Positions 24,451 through 37,400 of a stretch of DNA of 64,000 bases are shown in pieces. This DNA comes from Megalonaias nervosa. Lineage: Eukaryota; Mollusca; Bivalvia; Unionida; Unionidae. The stretch spans positions 1 through 64,000 of the forward strand of contig JAECUM010001134.1 of assembly GCA_016617855.1 (NCBI GenBank), read 5' to 3'. How positions within the stretch are numbered: the first letter of the stretch is position 1; each line of letters starts with the position of its first letter. A program made the position numbers and the translations under genes. The notes under the pieces are model-generated. The model saw only the letters and a list, made by a program, of their open reading frames with translations, had not been told where the DNA came from and searched no databases.

Positions 24451-26199
24451 TGGTCCATGTATCAGTGGAACAATAGGGTACTGTGTTTTATTTGTTCATT
24501 CACTGTTTATCATCAAGAGCAGTAGAATGGAACCCGAAGAAGGTGAGGCCTAAAGGTATACTCAGCAATAAGTCATCCTGTGGTGGTGAGATAGATGCTG
24601 AGGGACACACGGTACTAATTGTATGGAAAACTGGGAACCAGCCTGGAAATGGGTGAACATGAAATAGAGTATATACGGGTTTGGGTGGCCAGGGTTGGTT
24701 GATAACGAAAGTTATTTTGTTGGAAAAAGAATCTTTTGAGAGCTTATCCTAGTAGTAACTTAAAAAACAATACAGATATTGTTTTCTTGAAGGAATTTCA
24801 GTCCTTTAAGAGCCCTGAGTTTGGAACACTCATAACTAAAATTAGCACCTGACTCTTTGGTGTGGAATTGAAAGCACATGTTTTGAACACATGTAGGTCC
24901 AAAAAATTCCGCAGCTCATATTCTTTTCTCTACACAGAAGCTCTCATCCAGCTGGCTGAACAGACTGAATTTCTTCGATTGTTGCATAACTTATCTGCCC
25001 TAGCATCTATCTGTACTTAAGCTATTTATAACTTGTGTAAACAATGTAAAATAATGCTTGCCATTACCTATTTATTTGTAGCCAACTAATCATACTCAAA
25101 CTAAAAACAGAAAATCAGAATTTTTTAACTGGAAATTTAATTCCAACTCCTTCAAACCATATTTACACAACTGTACATCATGTGCAAAGGTATCTGTATA
25201 TCTATATGATATCAAACAAAAAATTATTATAGCTTTGCCATCAATCAAGGCATCTTTTTGTACATCAATATCACTAAATACATGCATTGTCAGAAAAATG
25301 TACCAGTACTTCCGATATACACAACTGAAAATATCAACTCTATGGTTTTGTGTCATGGTGATTTGTACAGCTGAGCTTCCATTATGACAATGATTTTTAT
25401 TATAATCAGGGGTTTGAATAACTTTAACTGTTAATGTTTTTACTGTCTGGGGATAGATGGTGTTGGGCGAGAAACAAAATTATATGGTAAAGATTTAGAT
25501 AGTTTTCCTGTTTCATCATTAATATTTACATTTGTGGTGTGGTGAGAGGGCTTGATTGTCTATATAGAACATGAGTCCCATGATATCCTTCATCTTTGCT
25601 AGCCAAGATTCTGATACAATAACCCTATCTACACCTTGGCAGATCTAACAGATACTATTGGTGCACTGTATTAGCGACATCTATTTGATTTCATGAACTG
25701 CTTCCCTTAGTATGTAATGCCAACTAACCAACAGCATGGTGCATTGTACATCGGTTGAAAGTAGTGGGGGAAATTGACCTAAAAAGGATACTTTGGAAGT
25801 TTAATATCAAAAGTATGACTATGTACCAGAGGGAAGCCATTACAGGTGTATTTGAGTGAAAGGTATTTGTGTAAACACGGACCGGCACTGGAAAATTGCT
25901 TATTTATCAGTCAATTCAAGTTGTGTGCTCCCCTTGTCTCGATCTTGTAGGAACAGTGTTCAAATCTGAATGACTTAATTTTGATTGGATGTGGTGGGTT
26001 GCTGCAGCATCCAATGAAATTAACAAACCTGATGCACAGAAATATTGGCTCTATATGCCAAGGTGTAGATAGGGTTATCACGTCATAACTTTGGCTACTG
26101 AAGACGGATATCATTCACTTCACTTATTTAACACATGACCATTTCACTAAGTGGATTGATGTATCAGTATCTTCCAAACTTTTGTTATCATGTTGATTT
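24451..26199. other. Intergenic, nothing recognised
   Basis: AT-rich sequence without a supported gene. Short hydrophobic or Lys-rich frames are random products of composition. No repeat partner was found in the window. Confidence 0.55.
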
Positions 26200-27345
26200 T
26201 AAAACCTACTTTTCTCAAGTCTGATAAAAATTATTTCCAAACATAAAGGTACAATCAACAAACACAGGACAAAAGACAAGTGAACTCATCCAAGATCCCT
26301 ATGACATAAACCTATTTATCAAGTTTTATCTAAACTGGATGCAAATATAGTCTCTAGATTTAGAGAGGTAATAATTTCACCAAGATAAATTAATCCAGCT
26401 TTAATGAATTATAGAACCTATTGAAGACAATGATATTTACCAAGATGGAGGAAAATCTGATTAAAAATTTGGTCTCATCAAGCTCAATCAATCATATACA
26501 AGACTACCTCATTAATATGCATAGATTTTGCCAATAATCAAATTCATCCAACCTTCTGATATTTGCCTTTTTACCAAGTTTGATTAAAATCAGGTAAGAA
26601 ATAGTTTCTTGAGTGGGTGGGAAGCTAGGACACAGATACAAGATCATAGTTACCATGCATAGATCTTGCTCATAATAAAACTCTTTGGATATCATTATGT
26701 ATACAAGTAAACTGACCAAGTCTGATAAAAAAAACCTGGATCACAAATAGCCACTAAGTCTCAAAAGCTCAGGCAATCAAATACAAAATGACCTCATTAA
26801 TATGCACAATTATGATCATCTGAGATTTTAAAGATTTAAGTTTATTTGCTAAATTTTATCAGAATTGGATCAGAAACAGTCTCTCTTTAGTGGTAACAAG
26901 TTGTGCCAATCAGATTCAAGATCACTTCATTGATATGGCTCTTATTTATTATTAAATCCATGCAGATCATGATCATACAGTGTAAGCCCCGATTCCAAGT
27001 TTCATCAAAAAAGATCAAAAATATGGCTTCCAGAGTGGTAACAAGCTCAGGCAACCAGATGCAAGACCACCTGATTAATATTCGTGGCTGTTGCTTTTTA
27101 CTGACCACATCTGAGATCTGGACCATGTAAGCCTTTATTCCAAGTTTGATCAAAATCAGATAATAAATATGGCTTCCAGACTTGTAACAAGCTCAGCCAT
27201 TCTGATGCAAGACACCTCACATAATATACACGGTTCTCATTCATTATTGTACTTATATAAGATCTTGATACAAGCATATATTTCAAGTGAGATCAAAATG
27301 GGATCAGAAATATAGCCTCCAGATTAGTAACAAGCTCAGAAAAGG
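26200..27345 (+). repeat. Degenerate tandem array with ~143-bp period
   Basis: Units recur near 26586, 26722, 26860, 27004, 27147 and 27290. Each carries a version of GATCAAAATCAGATAA, ATGGCTTCCAGA, TAACAAGCTCAG, CACCTCATTAATATGCA and CCAAGTTTGATCA. Divergence grows toward the 5' side. Reading frames across it are repetitive artefacts. Monomer length resembles the core repeats of families A, B and D here, but the sequence is distinct. Confidence 0.88.
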
Positions 27346-27824
27346 GAAATCTGGCTCTAGCACTTTGTATAAGAAAACCAATCAAAGCTGACAAAACTTG
27401 AGAATCTTGTAGCCAGCATGAATCTTGGTTCCCCAAAGTTGGTTTCTCTATTTTTCTCTGCAACCATATAAAACATACTTCAAGTTCCAGCTTTGTAGCA
27501 AAGACAATAATGTGCTATCTCATCTATGGATGACATTTTAATGAAGCTGTCTTCTTTCTATGCATGCAAGACAGGAAAACTAAGTATGTCAGAACACCGA
27601 CTTCAGATATAAAGAATTATCCCAAAACTGCACCTTAAAAAGGAAAATGAACTGCCTGTGATGAAACAATTTATTAAATGTAAAATGTGTAGAAAATTCT
27701 GCATTTACTGAAATCATTGACTTCGCTGATGCACACAGTATCACCATATCTGTAAACTCTTTTCCACTGAAAGCAGTAATTGTGCATGAAATTAATCAAC
27801 CATATCTTTAAAACTGTTCAGTGG

Positions 27825-27872
<48 letters not shown>

Positions 27873-29079
27873 ACATTGATCACAAACAAATACCAACAAT
27901 TTCTACCTACTTACGTAGGCAAGAAAGAAACTCCTAGCCATATTACTGCAAAAACAACTTACGTAGTTGATACTTGTTTTCAAAACATGAACACATCATC
28001 TTAACACTGTTAAAACCAACATTTCTGCTGCTGCCTGAAAATTGTACCAACATCTCATCCACAGGTAAGATAATACAAAATCTTCCCAGGAAAGTCACTC
28101 GAAAAGAGCATGTGTGTCTTGTTGGTCAAATTTAAACTTCTCCCCTTGAAACAATGGACTGACTAGGATATCTTATTAATTCAATCTAGTTCAACTGATC
28201 CTCCTAAAACCATTTCCACACATGCTGTTGAACAACTCTACTAGCACTATCAAAATATCCACGGAGGTAAAGAGTTATGTCCCTTTGCAATAGGGAAGCA
28301 GTCACTAGGTAAAACAAGAAATTACTCTCAATGAATCCATTAGTTAAGACATATTTATTTCATTCAAAATATGTTCAAATATTAATCATTTAATTCATAC
28401 TGCATCAGGAACACCCAAATTACACAAATTTTATGTACTACTTTGGTCCATGGATAAATACTGGTGGTGTGGGGCCACCCATTTAGTACACACACCTAAA
28501 ATCAGCCATTTTCTACAACACCAACACCCCCACCCACTGTGTGTATGTATACTTTTGCTTTGTACCAACACCTACTTCAATTTATTTTGTTGCTGTTTTG
28601 AATCAAATGCAAGGTTTTTTTTATTAACATGGTCACCATGTTTTCAAGCAACATATGTGATCCTTCACCACCTTTGATAATCTCAATAATTCCATAAATT
28701 TTGGAGTTACATTTCTTTGAACAAATGTGTACAAGAGTTCCTCCTTTTGATTTGTTCATATTTTTGTTTTAGAAATATTAAAACTAGCCATTGCAAATAC
28801 TGGACACAGATGACACAGTTATGACTGTAATGGACTGTTCTGGAAACAAGAAAAGGACAGTGAGCGGTCTGTATGCTGTTTACATTGAAAGCTTCTGTTT
28901 GCTCTGAAACACTAAGTTGACAGTGTTAGGGACCCCCTGGCAATAATCAGGTTAAATTTGTTGATTTTGGATGAAAATGAACATCTATCACATTACAATT
29001 CATTTTTAAAAAAGTATTTAAATGAATGAACTTGTTTTGGGTCATTGTATTATTATTGAAACAAGCTACTCAGGCTCAT
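27346..29079. other. Intergenic with one microsatellite
   Basis: Apart from the (AC)n/(TA)n tract at 27826-27872, I see no gene or repeat. Sequence is AT-rich. Confidence 0.55.
27826..27872 (+). repeat. (AC)n(TA)n compound microsatellite
   Basis: About 17 AC units followed by about six TA units. Confidence 0.95.
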
Positions 29080-29410
29080 TTGACATCAGAATTAGGACCA
29101 AGTGGGCATCAGAATTAAGACCAGTTGGACATCATAAACAGTCTAACAGTAAAATCCCATGTTGGTACGAGTTTTCTGTTCAGGAGGAGTAGTGATAACA
29201 AGATTTTCAAGATGGCCACTGTGGTGGCTGTATTGAATGTCCATATTTATTTAGGACCAATCAGACAATGGAATGATGGTTGCATAGATTTTCACAGCAA
29301 TCCATTAAGTAGTTTTGGACATGCAGCAGTAACAAACATGGGTGACAGACAGTGGTCAACAGATCATCCCAGAAACTCTTCTAGCCTATGAGCAGTAGCA
29401 CTAAAAAAAC
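29080..29410 (+). repeat. Family A element, short copy with terminal block
   Basis: A copy with about one and a half core units (phrases AACAAGATTTTCAAGATGGC, GGACCAATCAGACA) followed by the conserved terminal block GACAGTGGTCAACAGATCAT ... AAACTCTTCTAGCCTATGAG ... AGTAGCACTAAAAA. The same terminal block ends the copies near 44310 and 56945. Confidence 0.8.
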
Positions 29411-31049
29411 ATACCAAATCATGCCTATAAGTAAAATTTATCTAAGTCGAGATTAATACTGTAAGATTAATTTAGCTTTATTTTGGCATAACATTAATTC
29501 TGGTGTCATGCATATTATAATATAATAATCTTGATACTTTCAGTACTTACTTTTCCAAAAACTGATATCTGCAATTTCTCTATGCAAGCGAAGACTAGAT
29601 TTAACACCCTTTAAAACAGAATTTACATTTAAAATTGAAAGAGGTGGAATCAAAACAACCATTTACTGCTTTCATTGAATGGTCATAATGATTGATATGA
29701 ATGCTGATTATCCAAGTTAAGATTCAATAGATTAAAAGTGTAACTCTAAGAAATGAATATTCTGCTTTCAGCAGACATTTATTAGCCCAGTACATCAGTC
29801 CCCAAACCTCCAACATACCAATAGTTTTAGGAACTGACTTATCTGACTGGACTTTTATAATTACTGAAATGTTGGTTCTAAATTATTGTCATTTACAGAT
29901 CAGTAAAAATCTACCATAATACTCCTAAGTTAAGACCATGCTGAATAATAATTAGTAATCCAGTTTCTACTTTTACGAAGTTATTGCAAATTTTAATACA
30001 AAGGGACCATTACCATTCACAAACTGATCTCAGATCTTTCAAATAAGACCTGGTTCATACAGCCCCAGGGAGCTATTTTTCTAGGACACCCAAAAGTTTT
30101 CAAGGAGTATTTATTCTTAAAAAAAAAAAAATATTTTTTCTGGTAGTCTACCGTGTGGTGTTGCATACAAACTTAAAGACTCTTGATGTTTGTAGGAGCT
30201 ATCTAAAATCTGAGTTACAATCCCATCACATAAATGTTGAATAGATAAACAGACCGACAGCAGCAAATGTAAGCAAGCATGTACACTCTTAAAATCAATC
30301 CTTCATGTCACTAGCTTCATAGAAGCTAGCATCCTACAGAGTAAATTGCATAAAAATTAGTACATGTCAACATAAATAAATATTTCTCTCATTTCTTGGA
30401 CTGGTCTGAGAACTTATATACAATTGGCCCCATATTCCTGAAGCATTTGAGCCAAAAACTCAAACTCAAGCTACCCTCTTAAATCTCTGCAACTTACAAA
30501 AATAAAGTCAGGATCAAAGAACATCCAGGGCTTGATTACCTTTGGCTCCTGTCATTTCATGCTAGCTACTGTTACAAGATACCATACATTCGGCACCTTT
30601 GGGATGTGGCTTACTTTGACAGGAAAAACTATCATAATGTGCACAATGTGTCAAGGAGTAAATATATTTTTTTTCAGAATTCTTGCACAAATAAACAGAA
30701 AGAAAATAAACATACATACAATGATCAAATGTCATTATTTCCTTAACCCAGATTATCTTATACTGTGAACTCTTATTGTAGTGATTTTACAAAACATAAT
30801 GTTTTTATTGGTACATAGTTGGCAAAGAATATGCAGTAGTTTGTACAGATTAGGTCTTTAAATCTGTGGTTTGTTAGAACCACCTAATCCATAAATAGTG
30901 TTACCTAAAAGAAGGGAGGAATTCAGTTTTACAGTATAATGGAGTTTTATATCCAATTTTTGGTTTTTAAGCTATAACTGGAGTTTGGTGCTAAAAAGTC
31001 AGAAGAACAACAGGCCTGGTGACTCTTAGAAAGATGCCAAATTATTCTT
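29411..31049. other. Intergenic, nothing recognised
   Basis: AT-rich sequence without supported features on either strand. Confidence 0.55.
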
Positions 31050-31059
31050 GAGCTCCCTT

Positions 31060-31335
31060 AGAGTGACACACTGTACGCTTAGAGTTACACTTGTATCCTT
31101 GTACCCTTAGAGTTACACTGTACCCTTAGAGTTACACTTGTACCTTAGAGTTACACTGTACCCTTATAGTTACACTTATACCCTTAGAGTTACACTGTAC
31201 CCTTACAGTTACACTTGTACCCTTAGAGTTACACTTGTACCCTTACAGTTACACTTGTACCCTTAGAGTTACACTGTAACCTTATAGTTACACTTGAACC
31301 CTTAGAGTTACACTGTACCCTTATAGTTACACTGA
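31060..31335 (+). repeat. ~18-20 bp minisatellite
   Basis: About 14 tandem copies of a unit like CCCTTAGAGTTACACTTGTA, alternating with shorter forms ending ACACTGTA and variants with TTATAG or TTACAG. On the - strand it gives a repeated VTIRVQCNSKG-like frame, an artefact. Confidence 0.95.
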
Positions 31336-31429
31336 ACAAAAAATAACTGGCAAGAGGACATATCCAGCCCTTATCTGCAAGTGATATTATCTTTTCCTGT
31401 CTCATATCCAGGAACACAGTATATACAGC

Positions 31430-31790
31430 AAATCCTCATTAGAGGGCTCTACATTATAGCATGGTTCCTGTTATAATTGTATGGATCCCATTTCATTAAG
31501 TGCAAAAAAATTACATGTATCATGTACTTCACTATAAGGTGGTATAATGTGGCATACTTTATTACTCCATGGACTGTGTTATAAAAATGGAGGACTGAAC
31601 ATGCATCTTGTACTTCATTATAAGGTGGTATACTTTATTACGCCCATGAAGATGTGTTGTAAATACCATGATTCCACCATGATAAGTCCCTAACAAACTT
31701 TTTTTAATGGTAACATCAACCCCACTTTCACCTGTTTCACAATGTGGAGTTCCGGAGTTAACTGTAAGAGACATCCTACACTGTAACCCT
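31430..31790. repeat. Possible decayed MITE with internal duplication
   Basis: Starts TACAGCAAATCCTCATTAGA and contains two copies of CTTCATTATAAGGTGGTATA-like sequence about 85 bp apart, both followed by ACTTTATTA. The left end looks like a pogo-type terminus, but no matching right end was found. Confidence 0.35.
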
Positions 31791-32122
31791 TGCTTTTAAA
31801 GTGCATTGTTTTTAAAAATTAGTGATTTCTTCAAAAACAACAAAACACAAATTTATACTATCATAATCTAATCAGCAAATACAATATCTGAAAGCATCAT
31901 CAAATAATATTTTACCATCATGAATATTACTTAATAAAACTGTATATAACATCTGATGGTTCTTAATGGTGAATGACCTATACATTAAGTAGTCACTGTA
32001 ATAATTTTACAACTGATAGCAAAAAGAAAACATTGTAAAACACATTTGTTGCCTTATACAGTTGGTACCCCATAAAAAGAGAGCACATTTAAAGCTAACA
32101 ATGTACAATCCACTCACATATT

Positions 32123-32252
32123 TACCATATATACTTGTTTGAAAGTCAAGGCCAACTGCAAACTGCGCTGCCATCGAATGATGTACTGGCAGATTTGGGT
32201 CTATGCTGGTTGCAGATGCATTTGACTTATAAGTGAGTATAAACAGTAACTG
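32123..32252. mobile_element. Possible short inverted-repeat element
   Basis: The left end CATATATACTTGTTTGAAAG plus TCAA and the right end TTGACTTATAAGTGAGTATA are imperfect inverted repeats about 130 bp apart. A related half (CTGTATATACTCACATACAA) occurs near 33893-33913. There is no coding capacity, and the target duplication is unclear. Confidence 0.35.
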
Positions 32253-34348
32253 TATTTAATAATAACCTTACGGATTCTCCACTTGATTGGAATTAATTTA
32301 GAAAAGTACGCACCGCCTCTTGACTCCAGGATTTTATATTATTACACCTGTTCCAGCAGGTACTCATGCCTTATGCCAATATGATATGACGTTGCATTAC
32401 ATCATGTGAAATGCCAAACCTATTACTGCCTTGTCCCATGGCAACTGTGCTATATAGTTGACTGGTGGAGTATAATGCTGCTGCCTTTGACTTGAGATCC
32501 ATACATACCAGACAAAATTATAGGAGAATGGTTTCTGTGGGAGAAGACAACAATATCATAATTATGCACAAACAACTACATCCCATCTGCTGCTGACATA
32601 ATGTACAGGCACATCAATGTATACTGTATTCTTTTTGCTTGATATCAAAGATGGAATGAATAGTATAGATGCTCTGTTGGCAAATGAGTACATGCTAAAC
32701 ATGAGCAAATATTGTCTTTGCATGTGACTTTCACTTACTTATACAAATGCTATTGTCATTTGGGACTTTTGGTACATCTTTACAGTAGAGCAACAAAAGA
32801 ATTCTATTTAGTGCCAAAGCAATGTGAGTAAATTGCCTGGTCCAAGGGCACAACATGGCAGCCAACCCAGTCTGAACCAATGGTAGGATTCCAACCCACA
32901 CCCTAATGGTCATGAATCTGACATGCTAACAACAGAACCACTGTGGTTCCTATAACTTTTATCATAAGGGACATGAAATAAGAATAAAAATAACTTAAAA
33001 CTGCACAGTTGTTTCAAACATCCTGGTTCACAAATACAGGTTACACAAGTTTCTGTACCATTATTTCTTTGTGTTTACATAGAAACAGCTTTGACTCCAG
33101 TTCAACCAGATAGATCCGGCTATTTGGCTTTTCACTAGAATCCTGAGAAAGACCAAGTCTACAAGACAAGAAGGTACATACAGTGACGTATATACATTTT
33201 GCAAACCTGGTACTGGCAAGATAATTCATTAATTAAAAGCACGCAATATACATGCATGCGGCTATTTCTCAAGTGTGACAGCCACTGCTGAAAATCCAAA
33301 TCTTACTGGAAAATATTTGGACCAATGAAAAGGCTACAGCTTCGAATTTGGAGCAAATAGTTCCAAGTATAGAGTATCATTCATTACCTGGCCCCATGAG
33401 TAAAGTTTTATGATGGGATAATTGTACAGGGGTGATAATGCCACAAGTTCTTTCATGAAAATGGAGGAAGTATACCTGCTATTGCAGCAATGCAAAATAT
33501 CAGCCATTAACCTAAAATGTAAATTGTTACTGGCCAGTTTCATTAACAGACCCTGCATCTCAAAACCTCTCAAGCTCAAGTTAAAAAAAACTTCTAATAT
33601 GATACTTGCAGCACAGACATTGTCAAAATCAGCACTCTGGAGAGGAATGCAAGTTATGTGATTTCTGAAATCGTTATGTTTCTAAATTTATCCTAATTAC
33701 AGTCATACACAATAAAAATATTAGGACTTGCTGAGCTTGAATTTCATGTGTAAAGAGTTACAAGTATGTGGAGCCAGGAATGTCACATGCTGACCTGGGT
33801 ACTATCTATGAAAGAATGGACAAATTTCAAGAGGCTGTACATTGATATATAGTGAATATATGCTGTCATAAATAAAATAAAATAAACCATATACTGTATA
33901 TACTCACATACAAGTTGTCTAATGCAGTATTCACAGAATAAGTAAACTTTAAATCTTAAGCATTCAATCTGGCTATCTGCAGTTGTACCAATATGGAAAA
34001 ATTTATAACAAATAAACCAAAAATAAAATGCAAACTTTGACTATCAAAAGAATAACTGATTATGTGATTTCTGTTCCACAAAATCACTTTTATGCATTAA
34101 AAAAATTACAGCAAGAAATCTTCAGATTTCAATGCATGTGCAGAACACTGACCTTAAAACCATTTTGTACAGATATGAAATTTACAGTTACTTTAATAAG
34201 TGACAATATAATTGCACACAAAACTTTACTTCCTGTACCTTACATACAGTTTCAAAATGGAACTCGGGGTTAACTCCTGTGTTTTTTCCATAATAGATCC
34301 ATGATAAATGATGATCTCATCTATCACTCTACAAATTTTTGGCAACAT

Positions 34349-34354
34349 TTTATT
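34349..34354 (-). terminator. Candidate polyadenylation signal for the large gene
   Basis: AATAAA on the - strand, about 100 nt after the stop codon. It is the first canonical hexamer downstream, but composition makes chance hits common. Confidence 0.35.
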
Positions 34355-34452
34355 CAACAAACTTCCTATCTGCTGACAAATTCACCCCATCTCTTCCAAA
34401 TATTTCAAGGCAATCACGCACCAAAACACCTCAGTTTATCACTGGAGATATG

Positions 34453-37400
34453 TCACCTGTTACTGGCCTGGTTAGCTAGAGTCAGAAGATTCAAAGCTGC
34501 CTCCTGTTCATTTTTCTCCTGTACATCACTGTTAATGTTCAGTGCTACTGATGTTTCCTTAATAGGAGTCTGTTGTACAATGGTTTCTGACTTCCTCCTG
34601 ATGCTTGGGATCAAGAGAGACCTGGATTTTTCAATGTTACTTGCATCACCATTGCCTAAATCAATAGTTAACACATCCTCTGTTTCTCTGTCTACAGTCT
34701 GTGGCTGACTTTCTGTTGATGAGGCTTGGGTGCTTGTTGAACCTGCAGATTGGACAAAACCTGTAGAAATGGAAGTAGTGGCAGGCAATTTTAGTGCAAG
34801 AAGTGTCTTTTTAGGATTCGTATTTGACGCACCAGTTTTCATTGGATGTGTATTGCTGACAGTTTTGTCTTGTTCTGTACTTTTCTCAAACACAGTTCCT
34901 GTCTGGGAGGATGAACTCTCTCGATGTGATTTAGTCTGAGCCTTGGAGCACTGAGAAATGTTTGTGATTCTTGGGCAGACAATATACCCTGTAGAAGAGA
35001 TCATGGGCTTTAAAACAAAGTGGACATTGCCAGAATGTTTAAATTCAGTAAAAAATGCTGCATCTGTAGAATGTGCCATTGAACTTTTTGTGGTAGGGTT
35101 CTGTTTGATGTTTTCTGCACCTGTTGTTTCTTGATGAATGGGATGAAAAGTTGTGGCATCAGATTTTGAGTTTACTATTTCAGTAACCCCACTTTGCAAT
35201 TTCATTAATGCTGACTTAGCTTTTTGCTGGACAGGTGCCACCTGACTATGAACTTGTTTAGCATACTTAACAGATTGGCCACTGTCAATTTGTAAATTTG
35301 AACCTGAATTTACATTACATGCCTGCTTGGATCTCCCTTCTGCTGAAGTTTCTACAGTTTGTGCTGAACCCAATTCCTCTTCTGATGAATCAGTGGCTGG
35401 CTGAATCTGCACTGTGGTTGTTTGCGCAACAATATTACCATACTGTGATTGTTTGGAGCCACCTGGAACCAATGGATTTTTATTTTGCCCAAGTTTGTTC
35501 ATTCCTTGCTCTTTGTTTGAAAATTTCTGAATTATTTCCATTCCTACCTTAGCATTTCCAGAGACAGTGTAGGCTGGTAGTAATATTGGTGTTTGTTGTG
35601 GAATGTTTGCTGTTCCCTTAATTAAGCAAGCTATTCCATCTCCCGCACCAGGTCCTGGCTTTAAAATTGTAGCAGAACTTTGGGCCTGAGGAACATTTCC
35701 TTGTACAAAATAGCTAGGTCCTTCAATTAAATTTGAAGCACTTTGAACAACTGTACTATCTCCTTGTTTTAAAACTTTTAACCCTTGTACATCACTAATT
35801 ATGCCTTTAGGATTTACTTCAATACTTTGCACAATTGGATCTGTCTTTTGAGCTGCATTTGCCATATTTTGTGTCACAAATACATTTCCTTGGGTGATGT
35901 GAGGAGCCAAATGGTCTTTTTTTAGAGGACTCTGTAAAGCTGGTTTGGTATCAGAATCCACAATTTTAAAATTTTCTGAGGCTGCTGGTTCCTCCATGTC
36001 CTGCAGAACATTTGCATCCTGCGCAACTGTGTTTGTCTCAGTTTTCACACAGCTCTTGAACAGACGTACTCCAGGGCTAAAAGTGATCCCTGCAGACGAG
36101 ACCTCAGAACCCTCCCCTTGATTTGCTTTCACCTTCTGGCCAGCAAAACTTGGTATTGTCATTTTGCCTATCTTGGCCAGTGTCTCCTGAATCTGCTTGG
36201 GAGTTAAGGTTTGGTTGTTGATCTGCACCTTGGCCTTTGGCATTAATTTAAGAACTCCATTGTCCAAAGTGACGGGTACACCTTGGCCTGTTACCAACTG
36301 TCCTCCTATGCTAAACAGGGTGATTTTCTGAGGTTTCTCTTTAGGATCATCAACACTCATATTTGTCTTAATGCTTGCTGATGTTCCCTCTATCACAGAA
36401 ATGGAACTTACTGTTGTATTAGCAGACTCCTGTGCATTTATAATAGAAGAGGACACAACTGAGTCTCCAAATAACACACTGGGAGAGGAGGTGCCTTTTG
36501 CCACAGTGTTTTTGGGCAAAAGAAGAATTTGTTTTGGTGCTGAGATGTTGCCAAGACTGCTGGCAGATTTGTCTGTGGAACTGCTATTTCTTATCACAGA
36601 ACCAAAATTTACAGTTGTTGGTGTCAATAATGGAAAGAGAGGTCCTTTACTAGGAGAAGTAACAAGAGAATTCTGACTAAATATACTGGTCTTTTGAGGT
36701 GAGGAAAGGACAAATGTTTGGCCTGCTTTGGAACCAAGTTTTCCTGACTTGGGCGCTATGAGATTAGATGGGGTAATCTTGGCTGGACTGGAAACAGTAG
36801 CAGTATTCAGCTGCTGTGATAAAAGCACTGGTTTAACTTCTGGTAAAGACTGTGATGGAACATTAGATTGGTTGAGTTTACTTTGCAAGCTAGAATTGCT
36901 AAGTTGCTTTATTAACTTTGAGGCTGTTGTCTGAATTGGCACAGGTGGAGAATGAGTTGTATTTTGAGCTTGAACTAGCAATGAAGGTATTGGCAAAGTT
37001 TTGGAATCAGAAACTACACATGCCATGCCAGCAAGCTGTGGTTCAGTTTTAATGTTACTTTGAGCAACTGTAGTTATGCTTGTAACTTGCTGGCCATCTT
37101 TCTGTGCAGCTGAAATCAGGTTAGGAGGAATGAGAACTTTTGTCACTGGAGGTGGTTTCATCAAAGCCTCTTGACTCACAACTTGCTGACTTGGATGAAG
37201 AATATGCTGCATCTGCTGAACTGCTGTGAGGATCTGCTGATTTAGTACTGGTACTGGACTGACAGGAGACTGCAGTAGATTCACAGTAGGCTGCTGCAAC
37301 ATTGTGGCTTGGCTATAACCTGCAGCAAGGTTTACTGATGGAATCGACTGAAGTACTGGGCTGGCCAATGGAATTCCTGTGGCACTTCCCTGAAGAATAA

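Larger units (their letters stand above)
31791..34452 (-). other. 3' flank and probable 3' UTR of the large - strand gene
   Basis: Downstream of the stop codon at 34453-34455 on the - strand. A reverse-strand AATAAA (TTTATT on + at 34349-34354) lies about 100 nt past the stop. Further copies occur in this AT-rich stretch. Apart from a possible MITE at 32123-32252, no gene was found. Confidence 0.45.

Noticed and set aside
26887..27286. Overlapping - strand frames of 60-90 codons with shared words
   Set aside because: They arise from the ~143-bp tandem repeat.
31229..31417. - strand frame with VTIRVQCNSKG repeats
   Set aside because: It is a translation of the ~20-bp minisatellite and is not a gene.
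31430..31790. Full pogo-type element
   Set aside because: The left end resembles a terminus, but no inverted partner or TA duplication was found, so only a low-confidence repeat is listed.
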